A stretch of 64,000 nt of DNA, taken from contig JASFXZ010000016.1 in the NCBI GenBank assembly GCA_032209605.1, forward strand, positions 16,244,001 to 16,308,000, given 5' to 3'. The notes under the pieces are model-generated. The model saw only the letters and a list, made by a program, of their open reading frames with translations. It made no database searches and was not told the DNA's origin. Position 1 is the first letter of the stretch. Every line of letters starts with the position of its first letter. The translations under genes and the position numbers were made by a program. Positions 44,962-57,370 of this stretch are shown one piece after another. The DNA comes from Mactromeris polynyma. Lineage: Eukaryota > Mollusca > Bivalvia > Venerida > Mactridae.

Positions 44962-46144
44962 TACACAAAATACAAATAAAAGCATAGGGAATGCGTTACT
45001 TACAGGTGTTAGAGAATATCCAGGTTCTTAGGTCGAATCAAAACTAATCATTATTATACCAAACCGGTATTGCCAGTGATTATTATACATGTAGATTAAT
45101 TAATTGTCAAGGCCAAAAATCCAATATTTTGGCGCCAGATTAGACATATTATAACACACCAATATTATCTTCACATAATTTCAGAACCCAAATTGATCAC
45201 AGACATTGATACAATTGTTTTAATATTGTCAAACAGCCATCTTTTTATCAATGAACCGATAAGAACAAAACGTTTAATTCCGAACAGAATAACAAATTGA
45301 CAATTGAGAAACGATTGACACAGCGGTGTGAAGATCTTCACAAAATAATCACCTCCAGAAAAAAGTTTTTTTAAAGCCTTGAAACTATTGAACAGTAAAA
45401 TCTCAATAAAATTCCATAAAAAAACTCTTTAATTTCAAAGGAAGAAAATGTTCACACAACATAACACACAAACTTAGCGATTAAAAGCCGACCCTACAAT
45501 GTGGTTTGTCAAATGGAAATATCAAGGAAAAAAATAAAAATAGAACGCTGAGTAAGACATAGGAATCATGAACTCACTACCTGAGAATTTCGACCAATCA
45601 GAATCATTGTTTACTGTATTGCAAAATTCCAATACAGTCATACTAGGTTTATCTGACACAGATCTCAGCATCAGTGTATCACAGAAGCTCATTGATTCCA
45701 CTTCCAGTAGTAGAATCACTTATTGATCAGAGTCGCACAGAAGCTCATTGATTCCAGTTGTAGAATTACATATTGATCAGAGTCGCACAGAAGCTCATAG
45801 ACATTAGAACAACGTTTGAAATCAATACAGAGAAAATGGCAACAATGTCTTCACATGCAACAGTTCTGTAAAATTCACTGACAACATTACAGTAATTAAT
45901 GTAAAACATATCCCAAAACCTAATGATGACTTACTGTGGCAGATAATTGCCCCAGAACAGTGGAAGAGAAATAGGCCATAATAAAAAATAATGTTTTTTT
46001 CGGCATAACCATTTCTATCACTGAAAATGAGCCCTACTGAGAATTTTGAGGGGTGGGGGGGGGGGGGGTTGAGTGGAATTTCTTTAGCAGATGTGAACTA
46101 TTAATACACATTTATAGTTAACACAAGTATGACCATGTGTGGCC
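44962..46144. other. Non-coding with a short tandem duplication
   Basis: AGAAGCTCATTGATTCCA recurs at 45683, 45739 and (partly) 45789, giving 50-56-bp units. A G run lies at 46052-46071. No gene seen. Confidence 0.5.
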
Positions 46145-46304
46145 CTTCCTTGAGAAACAACCTCTCTATAACATCATTATCAAATATTTCCTGTGTTGAT
46201 AATTATTATCCTCTTAATTTCACCTCTCTAGAGCAACAACCTCTCATCAACGGCCAATTTGTATCTCTAATAGGGTGTTGCTCTGGGCAGGTTGCACTGT
46301 ATTT
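46145..46304. repeat. Family D element, copy 2
   Basis: AACAACCTCTCTATAAC, CACCTCTCTAGAGCAACAAC and GGTGTTGCTCTGGGCAGGTTGCACTG-like right end next to TA. This links the GAGAGGTTGTTGCTC words to TACAGT-type ends. Confidence 0.65.
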
Positions 46305-46307
46305 GAA

Positions 46308-46618
46308 AATAATTTTACTGCCTGTGCCTTTTCAATTGGGAAAATATGCGCGATAAATCCCAAATTTGGGGAAATACGGTAATGGTTGCTTTGCTTATTA
46401 AAATTAATTTTCAGCTGTGGCTGGTGTCTGTTATATATATGTGAGGTAATTTAAGAGCAAACATTCTTTTATAAAAGGTTAAATACACAAAAACCTGACT
46501 TAATAAAAAGAAATTCAGTCAGAGGGGGGAAAATGAACAAAGAATTGGGGAAAAAATATGATTTTTTGGGGGGAAATGGACACTTATGGATAAGGGAAAA
46601 CAGCCTTTTCAGCAGTAA
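46308..46618. repeat. Family G repeat, copy 2 (inverse of copy 1)
   Basis: TTTACTGCCTGTGCCTTTTC, CAGCTGTGGCTGGTGTCTGT and AGGGAAAACAGCC are the reverse complement of 31236-31560, in the same order. A short third piece is at 54163-54215. Confidence 0.75.
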
Positions 46619-47255
46619 AAAAACACAAAAAATCACTGACTGTATATCAATTCAATTATCCATAATTGGCTATACAACAGGAGCTCAAATTGACTATTAT
46701 TGTATACCAACTAAAGCATATTTCAAGTACTACCGTACTCTTAATGTACTCCACTACATGTAATTAAAACATCTTTATTAATCAATTATGACTCTTGTGA
46801 GGTAAGAATCATTACATACAATGTGTCAAATACAATACACCTACAGTATATCTTAAATATCAAGTACTTTGTTGTTATTGGCTAAGAAATCTAGGGGCTG
46901 TTGCAAAAGTAGTGTAACTCAGTCCTGGTAAAGAATCAGTTACCACACTTGAGTACCAAAACATTACTTATGTATGAATTTGTACTAATGAGCATTTATT
47001 TATACTAATTACATACACTCTGGAGTGTCACTAATTCTTGAAGCAGCAGGGAAATTGCCAAAGGTAGACGGAGGTGGGTCTGGGGGGTACTCCCCTTAAG
47101 TATGATCATTCGTACAAGAAAAGTAGCCGGGTGATGATATGTATTGTTTGGTTTGGAACCTTGCAAGTTCAGCTCAGAGACTAATATACAATTTAGGGCA
47201 AGCATGGTGTTTTCTTTAAAAGAGAATGCAGTGTGCAGTACTGGACTATGATAAT

Positions 47256-47449
47256 CAGGGGTTCCATTTGACCCTAGAGTTGATCCTTTGACCCATGTAA
47301 TTTCCAAAAATCCACATTCTGACCCTTAGAATTCTGGCTGAAATGTCAGTTTTTCTCTAAAATTATAGCTAATTTGACTAAAAAAAGGTAAAATCTGGTC
47401 AAAAATTATCAAAATGACCCTTGTTATACAGCACCTAGTGGAACCCCTG
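47256..47449. repeat. Family E element, copy 3
   Basis: CAGGGGTTCCATTTGACCC at left and TAGTGGAACCCCTG at right. Complete copy. Confidence 0.8.
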
Positions 47450-47482
47450 AATAAAATTTCTGTTGGTACAAAATTAGTTGAG

Positions 47483-47700
47483 AATACTGTTATTGTGTTC
47501 ATGCTGTCTATTGGACGATATTTTATAAAACATGTTTTCATTGGCTGACAACTTCATACTGTTATTGTGTACATGCTGTCTATTGGTCGATATTTTATAA
47601 AACATGTTTTCATTGGCTGACAACCTCATACTGTTATTGTGTACATGCTGTCTATTGGTCGATATTTTATAAAACATGTTTTCATTGGCCGACGACCTCA
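47483..47700. repeat. 75-bp tandem repeat, 3 copies
   Basis: ACTGTTATTGTGTACATGCT / GTCTATTGGTCGATATTTTA / TAAAACATGTTTTCATTGGC repeats at 75-bp spacing. As the unit is a multiple of three it gives a repetitive frame, which I do not regard as a gene. Confidence 0.9.
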
Positions 47701-49061
47701 AAGTTTGTTTACAACAGTTCTCGAGAAAATAATAAACATACTATACTTACACCTATTAACTGGTTTAGAGCAACAACACCATTGACCTAGAAAATTACCT
47801 ATACCAGTACATACATCTGTAGAGAACAATATAACAACATCTTAATCTTGCTCCGAAACAACAGAAAAAGTGAACGCCATGACCCTGTGAGAATTAGAGT
47901 AAATTCTCACACAAAACCGAAAATGATAACGCCAATCTCTCTCATTTAGTTAAAACTACCACACAAATCAATAAGCAACAACTTCTGAACAAAATGGAGG
48001 GTCATACTTATCAGTACAAGTTCATGATGACATCTGAATAAATGGCTTATCAAAAAGTCAGATCATAATTATGCCCTGTTTACCAACATTCATTACTATA
48101 CGTTTCAGTATAAATACCGTACATTTATGCCGACAGTTATAACAAATGATTGGATCAATAACATGTGACGTTTTGTACGAAATGTAAACAAACCATACGC
48201 AAAAAAACACATGAAATTTTAAACCTCACCTTTAGTTACATAATCCAAAGTTATCAAATTAACCCAAAGAGAGTAATCACCCAAGTGTCACATTGGAACA
48301 TCCCTATGGTGTAATAGTTAATAAACAAACATCATATTCGCTACAGTTTTAAGATCATTATCCGTTGATACTCGACAGGGAGTTCGTATCAAACCAGCAA
48401 AATACTGTACAGTATAAGATCAATGATTTCATTATTGGTGACGTAGGAAGTCGGCTGATATTTTACCCATAATTCTCTCAGTATCTATCTTCGACAGAAT
48501 TTCATCATCGGTCTAATATTCAGTAATTATTGATTATAGCATGGCTGAATGTTTCAGCTCTGTCCCACAGGATACTTGGTATATGTATGGTGTATGCACA
48601 TGGTATCCAGCGATTAGGCAGTTTTTCATATTTTGGCTTAATGAGAAAAGTTACCATTGAATTGTCTAAGAAACCCCAAATAACCTCGAAGTTAATATTA
48701 ATATAGTGTAGTAACCTGGTAACCGTAAATTTAAGGGTAGTTATTCATATTTTAAGCTTTATACTGGGTAATGTTGTAGAAATTCGCCAAAAATTTGAGA
48801 AGTTACCAAACAGATAGAACAAGTTACCTTCAGTTACCAAAGAAAAGAGAGGGTATGGTTACCAACACATCCACTTGCACAGAGGTGCACATTTAAGGGC
48901 CATAATTATAAGGGCATTTGGGGGTTACATAAAGTCACATTAATGTGATGTATATAGAACAGAACAAAAATACTTTTTAATAGGAAGTTAAAATTGTATT
49001 TCTCACTGACATAACATCTCATATACACTTGAATACTGAGATCTGGGCCTGGGATTATAAA
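47701..49061. other. Non-coding, nothing recognised
   Basis: AT-rich. GTTACC words recur loosely at 48640-48860, but no defined element was identified. Confidence 0.4.
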
Positions 49062-49241
49062 CAGGGGTTTCACTAGGTGCTGAAACTCAAGGGTCATTTT
49101 GAGAATTTTTACCAGGTTTTACCATTTTATAGCCAAAATACCTATAATTTAGAGAAAAATGACCCTTCAGCCAGAATCCTGAGTGTCAATTTGTGGCCTT
49201 TTGGAAATTCCAGGGGTCAAAGGGTCAATTCAAGGGTCAAA
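49062..49241. repeat. Family E element, copy 4 (right end eroded)
   Basis: CAGGGGTTTCACTAGGTGCTG at left; GGAAATTCCAGGGGTCAAAG near the right. The closing GGAACCCCTG is lost. Confidence 0.7.
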
Positions 49242-50139
49242 TAAATATATTTTTTCAGCTAACACACCTGAACGATACATGAACTAAGCATATTTTATTT
49301 GGCCAGTGACCGCAAAAAATGTGCTTTTGTTTATGGAGAACAAAACAGTTATTTTCATTAAGTATTAATGCACCTTTAGGCTATAACCATAACTCATCAT
49401 TTAATCAATTTTACACAATAGTCTTTGCTTGTCAACTTGTTAAGTACCTGAAATAATTTATCCAGTAGGGAACTATTTCGTCAAACCCTTTGATCAAAAA
49501 TTCAAAACAACATAATTATGCTAAACCAATTTCAACCATTGACAATAAATTGATCTAGAATAAAACACATTTCCCCCATTAAATCGTAAAAAGTTAATGT
49601 GTTTTCAATGTGAGTGGTAAAAGTCAATAGCTCATCACATGAAATATTAATTGTTAAAAGTTTTGGGTGTGTATCTGTTAGCTTGAATTTATATGAGAAG
49701 CAGAATATAAAATTCAAAAACTTTGGACAAAGAATTTAACTGTCGGGCCTTAAAATTACATTTACTTAAAACCATTTAAAATGCAACCAAAATGATCTGC
49801 TTCAAAACGTGACATACTAAAAAAGAAGAAATAATTCTGTATTAATTCACTAACATATTTTCATAAACTTAAACTTATTCAATCATGAAATATGAATAAT
49901 CGGTCCATAGTTTCAATACTTTTTGAACAATATTTTAAACATTGGTAACAGTTGGTAGCTTTTAACACCATGTACACAATGAAGCCTAATTAAAACAGTT
50001 GTGTTTTTAATGACGTTAAGTACATTAGTCCTGCACTATCCTGAAGAACAGTTGGGATGATAGGTAAGAATTCTATTTTTTTATACATACAATGTTGGTT
50101 TTTTTCAAAAAAATTCTATCATAACAGGGATCTGTAAAT
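49242..50139. other. Non-coding, nothing recognised
   Basis: AT-rich sequence; no frame or repeat supported. Confidence 0.4.
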
Positions 50140-50417
50140 CAGACTTTCAGGGGGGTTTGCCCTAAAATATAAGGTCAGGGGTAAGATATAAGGGTCAATT
50201 GGATTATAGAAAACAGATACCCCTAGGATTTTTCAGCAAGGGGTCCTTGGACCCTCCTGTTTGACAAATTGGGGGTCCTTAGTAAATTTGTAGGGTCCCA
50301 GATATGCACTTAATACTTAACAAAAGTTTATTGTAGGGGTACCATAGATGCACAGTAAGTGGAAAATTGGAGTCCCTAGAAAGATAAGGGAGTCAGGGAC
50401 TCAGGGAAATTCCTGGA
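50140..50417. repeat. Family F repeat, copy 2
   Basis: GTTTGACAAATTGGGGGTCC, GTAAATTTGTAGGGTCCC and AGGGAGTCAGGGACTCAGGG, inverse to 35311-35524. Confidence 0.7.
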
Positions 50418-51590
50418 CACAATTTTTAAGGCCTAGATGCATCACCATGCAAAGCCAATCAATATGTGCACAGAACAACAAGTGTAATGAGCGTAGAGCT
50501 CATCAATAAGCAATAAAGACGAGATATTAAAAGCTTTCTCAATTTGCACGAGAGCTGAAGTAACTCAAGTCAATATAACATAATCCTACTATGTCTCGCT
50601 AATTAAGCCTGCATTCTGATACACTGGTAATGGTATTATAAAATCAATACAATGAACTCGATGAAACCACATTACACTGTATGACGCAATTACGAGTTGT
50701 AAAATCAAAGCATAATATTCAGGTGAATACAAGTTCTGATCTTGAATGACTTGGCTGACAGTTTGATGGTACCGTGCATGTACTATGAGTAAGAATTGGA
50801 TGTTTTTCTTAATAAGTCATTTTCATGAATAATAATGTGGTAACTGGAAGAGTAAATATAGTAAGACCAAATGAAAAACACATCTAGTGGAACATTTTAA
50901 ATACTCAACATTTTAATGAAATATAAATATTATATTAATAAACCAAAATGAGATGTACCTGCTGACAAAATTCTGGACAATAAGAATATTTTTTAATTTG
51001 TCTGACACTAATCATAGCTATGGATAACGAATAGTCTCACATAGATTTTTATCATTTATAATATATTTAACTTGTCCCACAGATATCTAAGAATTCCCAT
51101 TAAATTCAAGCTTAAACACTTTCTTTCCAACACAAATATTGACAGTAGGAAAACATATGGAGAATATAATAGTGTAATGGACACACAATTTCAACACATA
51201 AATAAATTTCACAACTAACAACACCCTTAAGAAGTATAATCATGAATGGTGTTATGCATAATTAGTTATAATTGATTTTACAATGTCAACAAAAAATACC
51301 AAACAGTCTTCACATAACACCCCCCCCCCCCCCCCAATGAAACAAATACTTTCTAATTTATACAATAAAAGTTACAGAGTTTAAATGACCCTCCTACTCG
51401 TATTTGTATTACTGTGTTTATGAGGTCGCCTGTTGCCGCGCACATTTTTATAATGCACATCATGGCATTTTGGTCGACCCGGTATGTCCCCCGCACACCA
51501 TAAATAGATTTTACCTGCCAGTAGAGCAGTATAGGTCAAACAGACAATTTTTGAAGCCAAATACGGTCACTGCACAGTGCCAATGAGACA
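50418..51590. other. Non-coding, poly-C tract
   Basis: A C run lies at about 51319-51336. No supported gene. The last 200 bp may be the distal part of the SINE that follows. Confidence 0.4.
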
Positions 51591-51790
51591 CATCGTACAA
51601 TTACCATTTTCCTGGCACCTAACCAGTACTTTCCTGGAATCTACTCAGTACTTTCCTGGTTACATGCCAGTACTATGTTAGGTGGGAAACACTGAAAAGC
51701 ATTTCTGTTTTATCCGGCGAGACGAGGGATCGAACCCACGACCTTTGGATTCGTAGTCAGCAGCGTTAACCACTGAGCCACAGAGACACT
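51591..51790 (-). repeat. tRNA-headed SINE, diverged
   Basis: The minus strand begins with a tRNA-like head (A box TGGCTCAGTGGTTAACGC, B box GGGTTCGATCCCTCG). It continues into a body with repeated CCAGGAAAGTACTG and GTACTGGTTAGG words, related to the body of the SINE at 22656-22937. Confidence 0.7.
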
Positions 51791-53518
51791 CCTACTCTTC
51801 ATATTGATTTAATTATAAATCAGGACCATTAACTAGTGCCAAGAATTGAAACATCAACAAAATAATGAAGTGTTGAAATGGCAGTAATTTGAGAATATTA
51901 GGCTATAAATTCAATTAACTTTTATAACAAAATAATACAACTTATATCAATGTTTCATTACTTTCTAAGACGATTCATTGTAAGCAATTTCAATATGAGA
52001 AAAATTAAACAGAACATAATAATGTCGGAAAGTTAAGACACATAAAAATGTAATTACCCAATTTAAACAGCTGAGACCAAATCCTATGTTTTGAAAGGAA
52101 ATTTTCCAGGACATTTAGATTAAAATTTCAAACTCAGAGTCAGATATACCGTAAGACACGGATGGCCTGCTATTGGGTTTGAGGCAAAAAATTGGCTGTA
52201 ACTCCTAAAATATTTGGTGGAATGTAATAGAAATTGAACTTGACCTTTATTTCATTATCCTAGACTGACACGTAGACATGGTAACACTTTATGCCCCTAT
52301 GACATCCTTTGAAGAGCCAAGAGTCATCAGTGCCTACAGACAGTACATACATACATGTACATATCACTAAATATAAAGTGAAGTTAACTTCAAGTATCAT
52401 TCTAACTCAAAAATATTTATTATATTTATCAATACATGCTAGCAACAAGCCTGAATCTCGGATCTAAGAGATATATACGCTTCTGAATCTGAATGTCACA
52501 CCCAAGCTCGCTTCCACCATTAAAAATTATTAAACTAAAAGGGGTTTTACACTCTGTTCCATTTAACATTTTGTATCTTGGTATATGTAGATTTTGTTTT
52601 CATCAGGTTTTACATTGATTTTAACAAGTTTTCAGTCATACACGGCAGCCAGTTGAACTAATGTTTTTTTTTTTCTGGAATTAATTATCAACCAGTAATA
52701 ACTCAAGCTCTTCTGCAGCTGACAACTTCTCAATATGTGAAGGCCATGACTGTAGCCAATGTTACAGTAGAACATAACTTGCCCAACCCAAATCTCCCAA
52801 ATAGTAGCAACCCCAGAAGAACTGATAAGCCCCTTGGAATTAACTAATTATCTACTGTATAGTGCTCTACAAACAGAGCGGGCGGGGTGGGCTAGGTAAA
52901 TGTAGAGTCAGTGAATAAGTCAGTTAACAGCAATGCATAACTAATGTTGAACTGTTATATATATCATAGTAAACATATAGATAAAATATTTGTGGAATGT
53001 TGAATGGAAAGAAAATAACATTATTAAGTTAAGGAAGCCAGACAAAGCTAATAAAAGCCATACAAGAGTCCTTTAAAAATGATAAGAAAACAGAAAAAAA
53101 ATCATAATTAAGAAAAAATATTTCTTAACATATGCTTTACAGTCATAATTCGATATCTTATTAAGTTGTTGAGACCACCCACGCAACAGTATACTGTATT
53201 TTGTGTGTGCTGTCGATTATTCAAATCTCACAAATAATGGTTGAAAACAATAAGTTTATCTACGTGAAAACGCACTTGTTTTCTGCAATTAAGATTAGTT
53301 ATGTTTTATATGTATCAATGGACATAAAGCCACAAAAATCATACCAAATAAAATCGAAACAATTATGAATATACATCATAATAAATAAACATCTAAAAAT
53401 AGAATAACACAATGAGATTTTGTGGGAATTCCCCTAATAAAACTGGATTATAAAAGCAGTATCTATTCGAAAATAATCAATATACGACCACGACCTGTGA
53501 ATATAGTTCGTTACTAAC
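51791..53518. other. Non-coding, nothing recognised
   Basis: AT-rich; no frame, RNA gene or repeat that I can support. Confidence 0.4.
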
Positions 53519-53720
53519 CTGTTTTGTTAACTGTCAATTCAAAATTATCGTTTGATTGTCAATAATTCTTGTAAAATACTCAAGCCGTAAATGTTGACAC
53601 TCCTATGTCGGCCATTTTGAATCATGTGCCTTACGCTCAATGAAACATTAATTCTGATTGGTTTAGGAATCAGTGAAAGTCCAATGAAATACAAGAAAGC
53701 AAAGTACAATTGGGCGCCTT
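53519..53720 (-). promoter_or_regulatory. Candidate promoter and noncoding first exon on the minus strand
   Basis: ATTGG/CCAAT motifs lie at 53657-53661, 53681-53685 and about 53708-53712. On the minus strand they are followed by CAAAATGGCCGAC (53607-53619, YY1-like, common at TSSs) and, about 90 bp on, by AAAACAG|GTTAGTAA, a good donor with exon end at 53519. No TATA box. Candidate 5' exon for the DLK gene about 23 kb downstream. The link is inference. Confidence 0.35.
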
Positions 53721-53948
53721 ATTTGATTTACACTATCGTGAAATGCGCGCATTTTGTGGGTGTGTCATGAAAGTATGACCGAACTGGGACACATTAAAAC
53801 GGATCGGTTTGCCCCGACACCTCAAAATAGGCCATTATTAACCAATGTTTTTCTATTTGACCTGGGACCAATATTGGTCCAAGATCGGACACAATGTATA
53901 TGCCTGATTTAGTTTATTCATATTTTATCATATTTGCACAAACATGCA

Positions 53949-54060
53949 AGGTGGTCTTTAACGTTAAGGTTGAATAAAGAGCAAAACAGTGAAAATGGAC
54001 TTAAAATTGTTCTTAATTTTGAGGCGGTCTTAATATTCAGGTGGTCTTAAAGTGAGATGC
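53949..54060. repeat. Family A fragment
   Basis: AAGGTTGAATAAAGAGC, AAAACAGTGAAAATGGAC and GGTGGTCTTAAAGTGAG without TACAGT ends. Confidence 0.7.
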
Positions 54061-54545
54061 ACTTAAATTATTGCTGTATACATGAATGTTTTGGTATTGT
54101 TTATACGTTGTATATATGCGTGACTTGTCAGTGATATTTTTATATATATTTTAATACTGTATGTGCCTTTTCAATTGAGAAAATATGCGCGATAAGTCCC
54201 AAATTTTGGAAATAAGAATCACGAATGATGAAGAGAGGTCGATTTGCATGATCTCATTGAAATTGTGTCCGAAAGAGTGGTCGATATAATTTGCTCGGGG
54301 GAAGGAAAGGAGGCTCGCTCTGGTTTTCAGAGTTTGATTTATAGTGCAACAAATAGATCAGTAGATTAAGACAGATTTTGTCTGAGCGATCTTTTCTAAA
54401 AAAAAATATACTATAAAACGCCCCGGAACCACACCAGCGTTTTGGACACACAATTACTTGAGGGACTGCCAAACCTATCTACTTACGCCCCTAACTATTT
54501 ATAATTACCCAACTGTCCATTTGGACACACTTCTAAGACAAATTA
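54061..54545. other. Non-coding, with a small family G piece
   Basis: 54163-54215 resembles one end of family G (GTGCCTTTTCAATTGAG, GCGCGATAAGTCCC). Nothing else recognised. Confidence 0.4.
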
Positions 54546-54810
54546 CAGTAAAACCTCAACACTAAGACCACCCTTGAGACCCTTGAAAACTGTTCTTAAT
54601 AGTGAGGTGGTCTTAATATTGAGATTGTCTTAATATTGAGGTGGTCTTAATATTGAGATGGTCTTAATATTGAGGTGGTCTTAATATTGAGGTGGTCTTA
54701 ATATTGAGGTTGAATGAAGAATAAAATAGTGAAAACGAACTTGAAAATTGTGTTCTTAATTTTGAGGGGTGGTCGTATTATTGAGGTGGTCTTTAAGTGA
54801 GGTTTTACTG
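54546..54810. mobile_element. Family A MITE with short internal expansion
   Basis: TA-CAGTAAAACCTCAACACTAAG to AGTGAGGTTTTACTG-TA. GGTGGTCTTAATATTGA is repeated about six times in the left half. Confidence 0.85.
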
Positions 54811-55539
54811 TACGTAACCATAAATTGCCAGTGTGACGTCATGACTGTGCAGATCAATCAAACCAATCAATACCCAATAAATACGCTTACAAATACACAC
54901 CTTACATGATGTTCAAAGAACAATTTCCGACCTGTTTTCTTTATTACAAACTGATGGTTTTTGTTGTAAGCACTTAGAACAAGTGCGCGTGGGTTGTTTT
55001 ATTAATGGAATTCCAATTAAAACCTGGCGCTCACAGGGGCTTGGCGTTAATTAATACTTATTTGAATATATACAACATATTTCTTGCAGTCTTTGATGGC
55101 CCAATACATATCATAAGGTTATCAAAAATTAATGGAATTGTTGTAAATGCGCCGAGAAGCAGATATATAATAAACATGGTTTACATAATTATTCTCATTA
55201 ATGATAATTGCCGCAAGCGGTTTTCTTATGTCTTGATATTGTTCCTTGCTGCTGTAGAAAGAATGTCTGTTGTGTATATAAAGTGAATATTTTGTGATAA
55301 TAAAAAAAATTGGAAATGTTTTCTTTGGCACAACTCTGCCCGCCTTCTGTCCCACGCATTATTAGACATTGTGATATTGTGAAATTAGTATAAGAAAAAA
55401 AATGCAATAAGTTGAAATGAACTTCATTAATTATAAACGAATCATATAACAATATGGAACGCCATACGAGCACAATATAAATACGACAAACCGCACGAGC
55501 AAGTTTAAAACCTGTTTGATTTTTTTAAATTATTATGTA
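54811..55539. other. Non-coding, nothing recognised
   Basis: Open frames up to 93 codons on both strands lack any family resemblance. Confidence 0.4.
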
Positions 55540-55717
55540 CAGTCGGACCAAGTTCATTCGAATTAATCGGGTCCGAACTTTTATTTCGAATACTACATGG
55601 TTTCGAATAACCTATTTCGATTCGACATGCATAAGAAGATACATCGAAAACTTATATTTATTTCGGATGATACCATGTATTCGGATAGAAGGTTGTCGAA
55701 TAAACGAGGATCGACTG
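55540..55717. mobile_element. Family B palindromic MITE, copy 6
   Basis: TA-CAGTCGGACCAAGTTCATTC to CGAATAAACGAGGATCGACTG-TA. Confidence 0.8.
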
Positions 55718-55759
55718 TATATTTATCAACAGGACAAATCTCGCGAGAGTCTGTTAGTA

Positions 55760-55837
55760 CAGTAAAACCTCTATAATAAGACCACATTTGGGACCCTTGA
55801 AAGTGGTCTTCTTATTGAGGTGGTCTTTACACTTTGG
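55760..55837. repeat. Family A MITE, right-truncated
   Basis: TA-CAGTAAAACCTCTATAATAAG, GGGACCCTTGAAAGTGGTC and GAGGTGGTCTTTACAC, then unique sequence. Confidence 0.75.
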
Positions 55838-56079
55838 ACGGGATAGTCTTCAATGGGTCGGCGTCATTCGGTCAGTGGTCAGATAATTACGGTTAATTAG
55901 TACGCGTAGTACGTGCGTGGTAGGTTAGCATCCTTTGCCAACAATACGCACAGTATCTGTCGTCGTGTAATTATATAATTAACCAATCTATGAAACTACA
56001 TTGCTCATTATCGCAATCAACATAAAGAAAGATTAACAAAATGTTCAGTATCCATAAATATAACCGTTCGCAACGTATA

Positions 56080-56349
56080 CAGTTAAACCTAACTTAAAGA
56101 CCACCTCAATATTAAGACCAACTTAAAATTAAGAACACAATTTTCAAGTAAATTATCACTGTTTTGCTCTTTATTCAACCTCAATATTAAGACCACCTCA
56201 ATATTAAGACCAACTCAAAATTAAGAACACAATTTTCAAGTCAATTATCACTGTTTTGCTCTTTATTCAACCTCAATATTAAGACCACCTCAATATTAAG
56301 ACCAGTATTCATAGGTGCCAAGGGTGGTTTTGTTATTGAGGTTTTCCTG
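56080..56349. mobile_element. Family A MITE with one internal duplication
   Basis: TA-CAGTTAAACCTAACTTAAAG to TTGAGGTTTTCCTG-TA. The segment CTCAATATTAAGACCA... to ...CTTTATTCAAC (about 93 bp) occurs twice in tandem. Confidence 0.85.
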
Positions 56350-56360
56350 TACTTACATCT

Positions 56361-56560
56361 AAATCTGAAATGGTTGCAACCTCTAAAGCATCGTATATGA
56401 AAACCATTAAACCCGCTACACCACTAACAGTTCCAACAGACTTTCGGACGAGACTTTGAAAAAAAACGAGGTCCCATGTACGATGCTTTACATCGAGCTC
56501 TTAAAAGAACCAGGAGTGCTTCTAGAACTGGGGAATCATCTGAATCACGCACTATCCTCT
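56361..56560 (+). other. Coding-like fragment, unidentified
   Basis: A short frame MVATSKASYMKTIKPATPLT / VPTDFRTRL ends in TGA at 56460. About 20 bp later another frame reads RGPMYDALHRALKRTRSASR. The base composition is less AT-rich than its surroundings. It could be a decayed gene or retrocopy. I recognise no family, and it may be chance. Confidence 0.2.
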
Positions 56561-57370
56561 AACAATCTATAATGAAGATGACTACGATGTACATGTACGT
56601 AGCGTCCATTACCATAATGCTAAATTCTAATTAATTTATTTGGTCAACCTTCCAAACTAAATTGACCTTCATGACTCACTTCGTTAAAACGACAATTCGC
56701 CACACCAACTATTTACTTTATCGGTCACTAAGCCTGCACTTTTGACTTCAGAATTACTAACTTTACCGTAAGTGACTAAAACACGCAAACCTATAATCAA
56801 AGATTTTAGAACATGCAAACGTCTATTTATCTTCCACAAGTCTGGTAATTGGTCGTTTCCAAGTAATCTATATACATTGCAAATTCTCCAAACGTTCTTC
56901 TTACAATTATCGCCAACTAAATAAAAGCCAACACCAGAACAATTAAAAGAAACGAATAAAAAAAAAATTAAATGCGAAGTAATTGTCTTAATTTGTTAAA
57001 GCGTACGATGAGTCTTCGTTTTCGTTTTTAATAATTATGAACTTTCTCACACCTTGCAAAGTGATTCAACTAGGTTTTGACACATTTACATAAATGAAAA
57101 GAGTAGTTATTTGTGCACAAAAACGGATTGCTTTAAAAACACGATTACAGTTACACATACTACTGTTTCCAATGTATTAACCCATGATAAAAGACATTTA
57201 ATATGTCATCACCGGTGTGAATACACGTATTTCTGTTTAGGTGACTATCACTTCATATCAAATAGCTGATGATGTCTATAACTGTATACATGTTCATAAT
57301 ATAAAATGAAATTGAAAATTAAGATGTTGCTATTTTCAGCTGCGAGTTATATATCAATATACATGTAAGT
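56561..57370. other. Non-coding, nothing recognised
   Basis: AT-rich spacer. Confidence 0.4.

Noticed and set aside
47474..47701. Repeat protein (ANENMFYKIS units)
   Set aside because: Translation of a 75-bp tandem repeat; no start context, splice sites or known domain.
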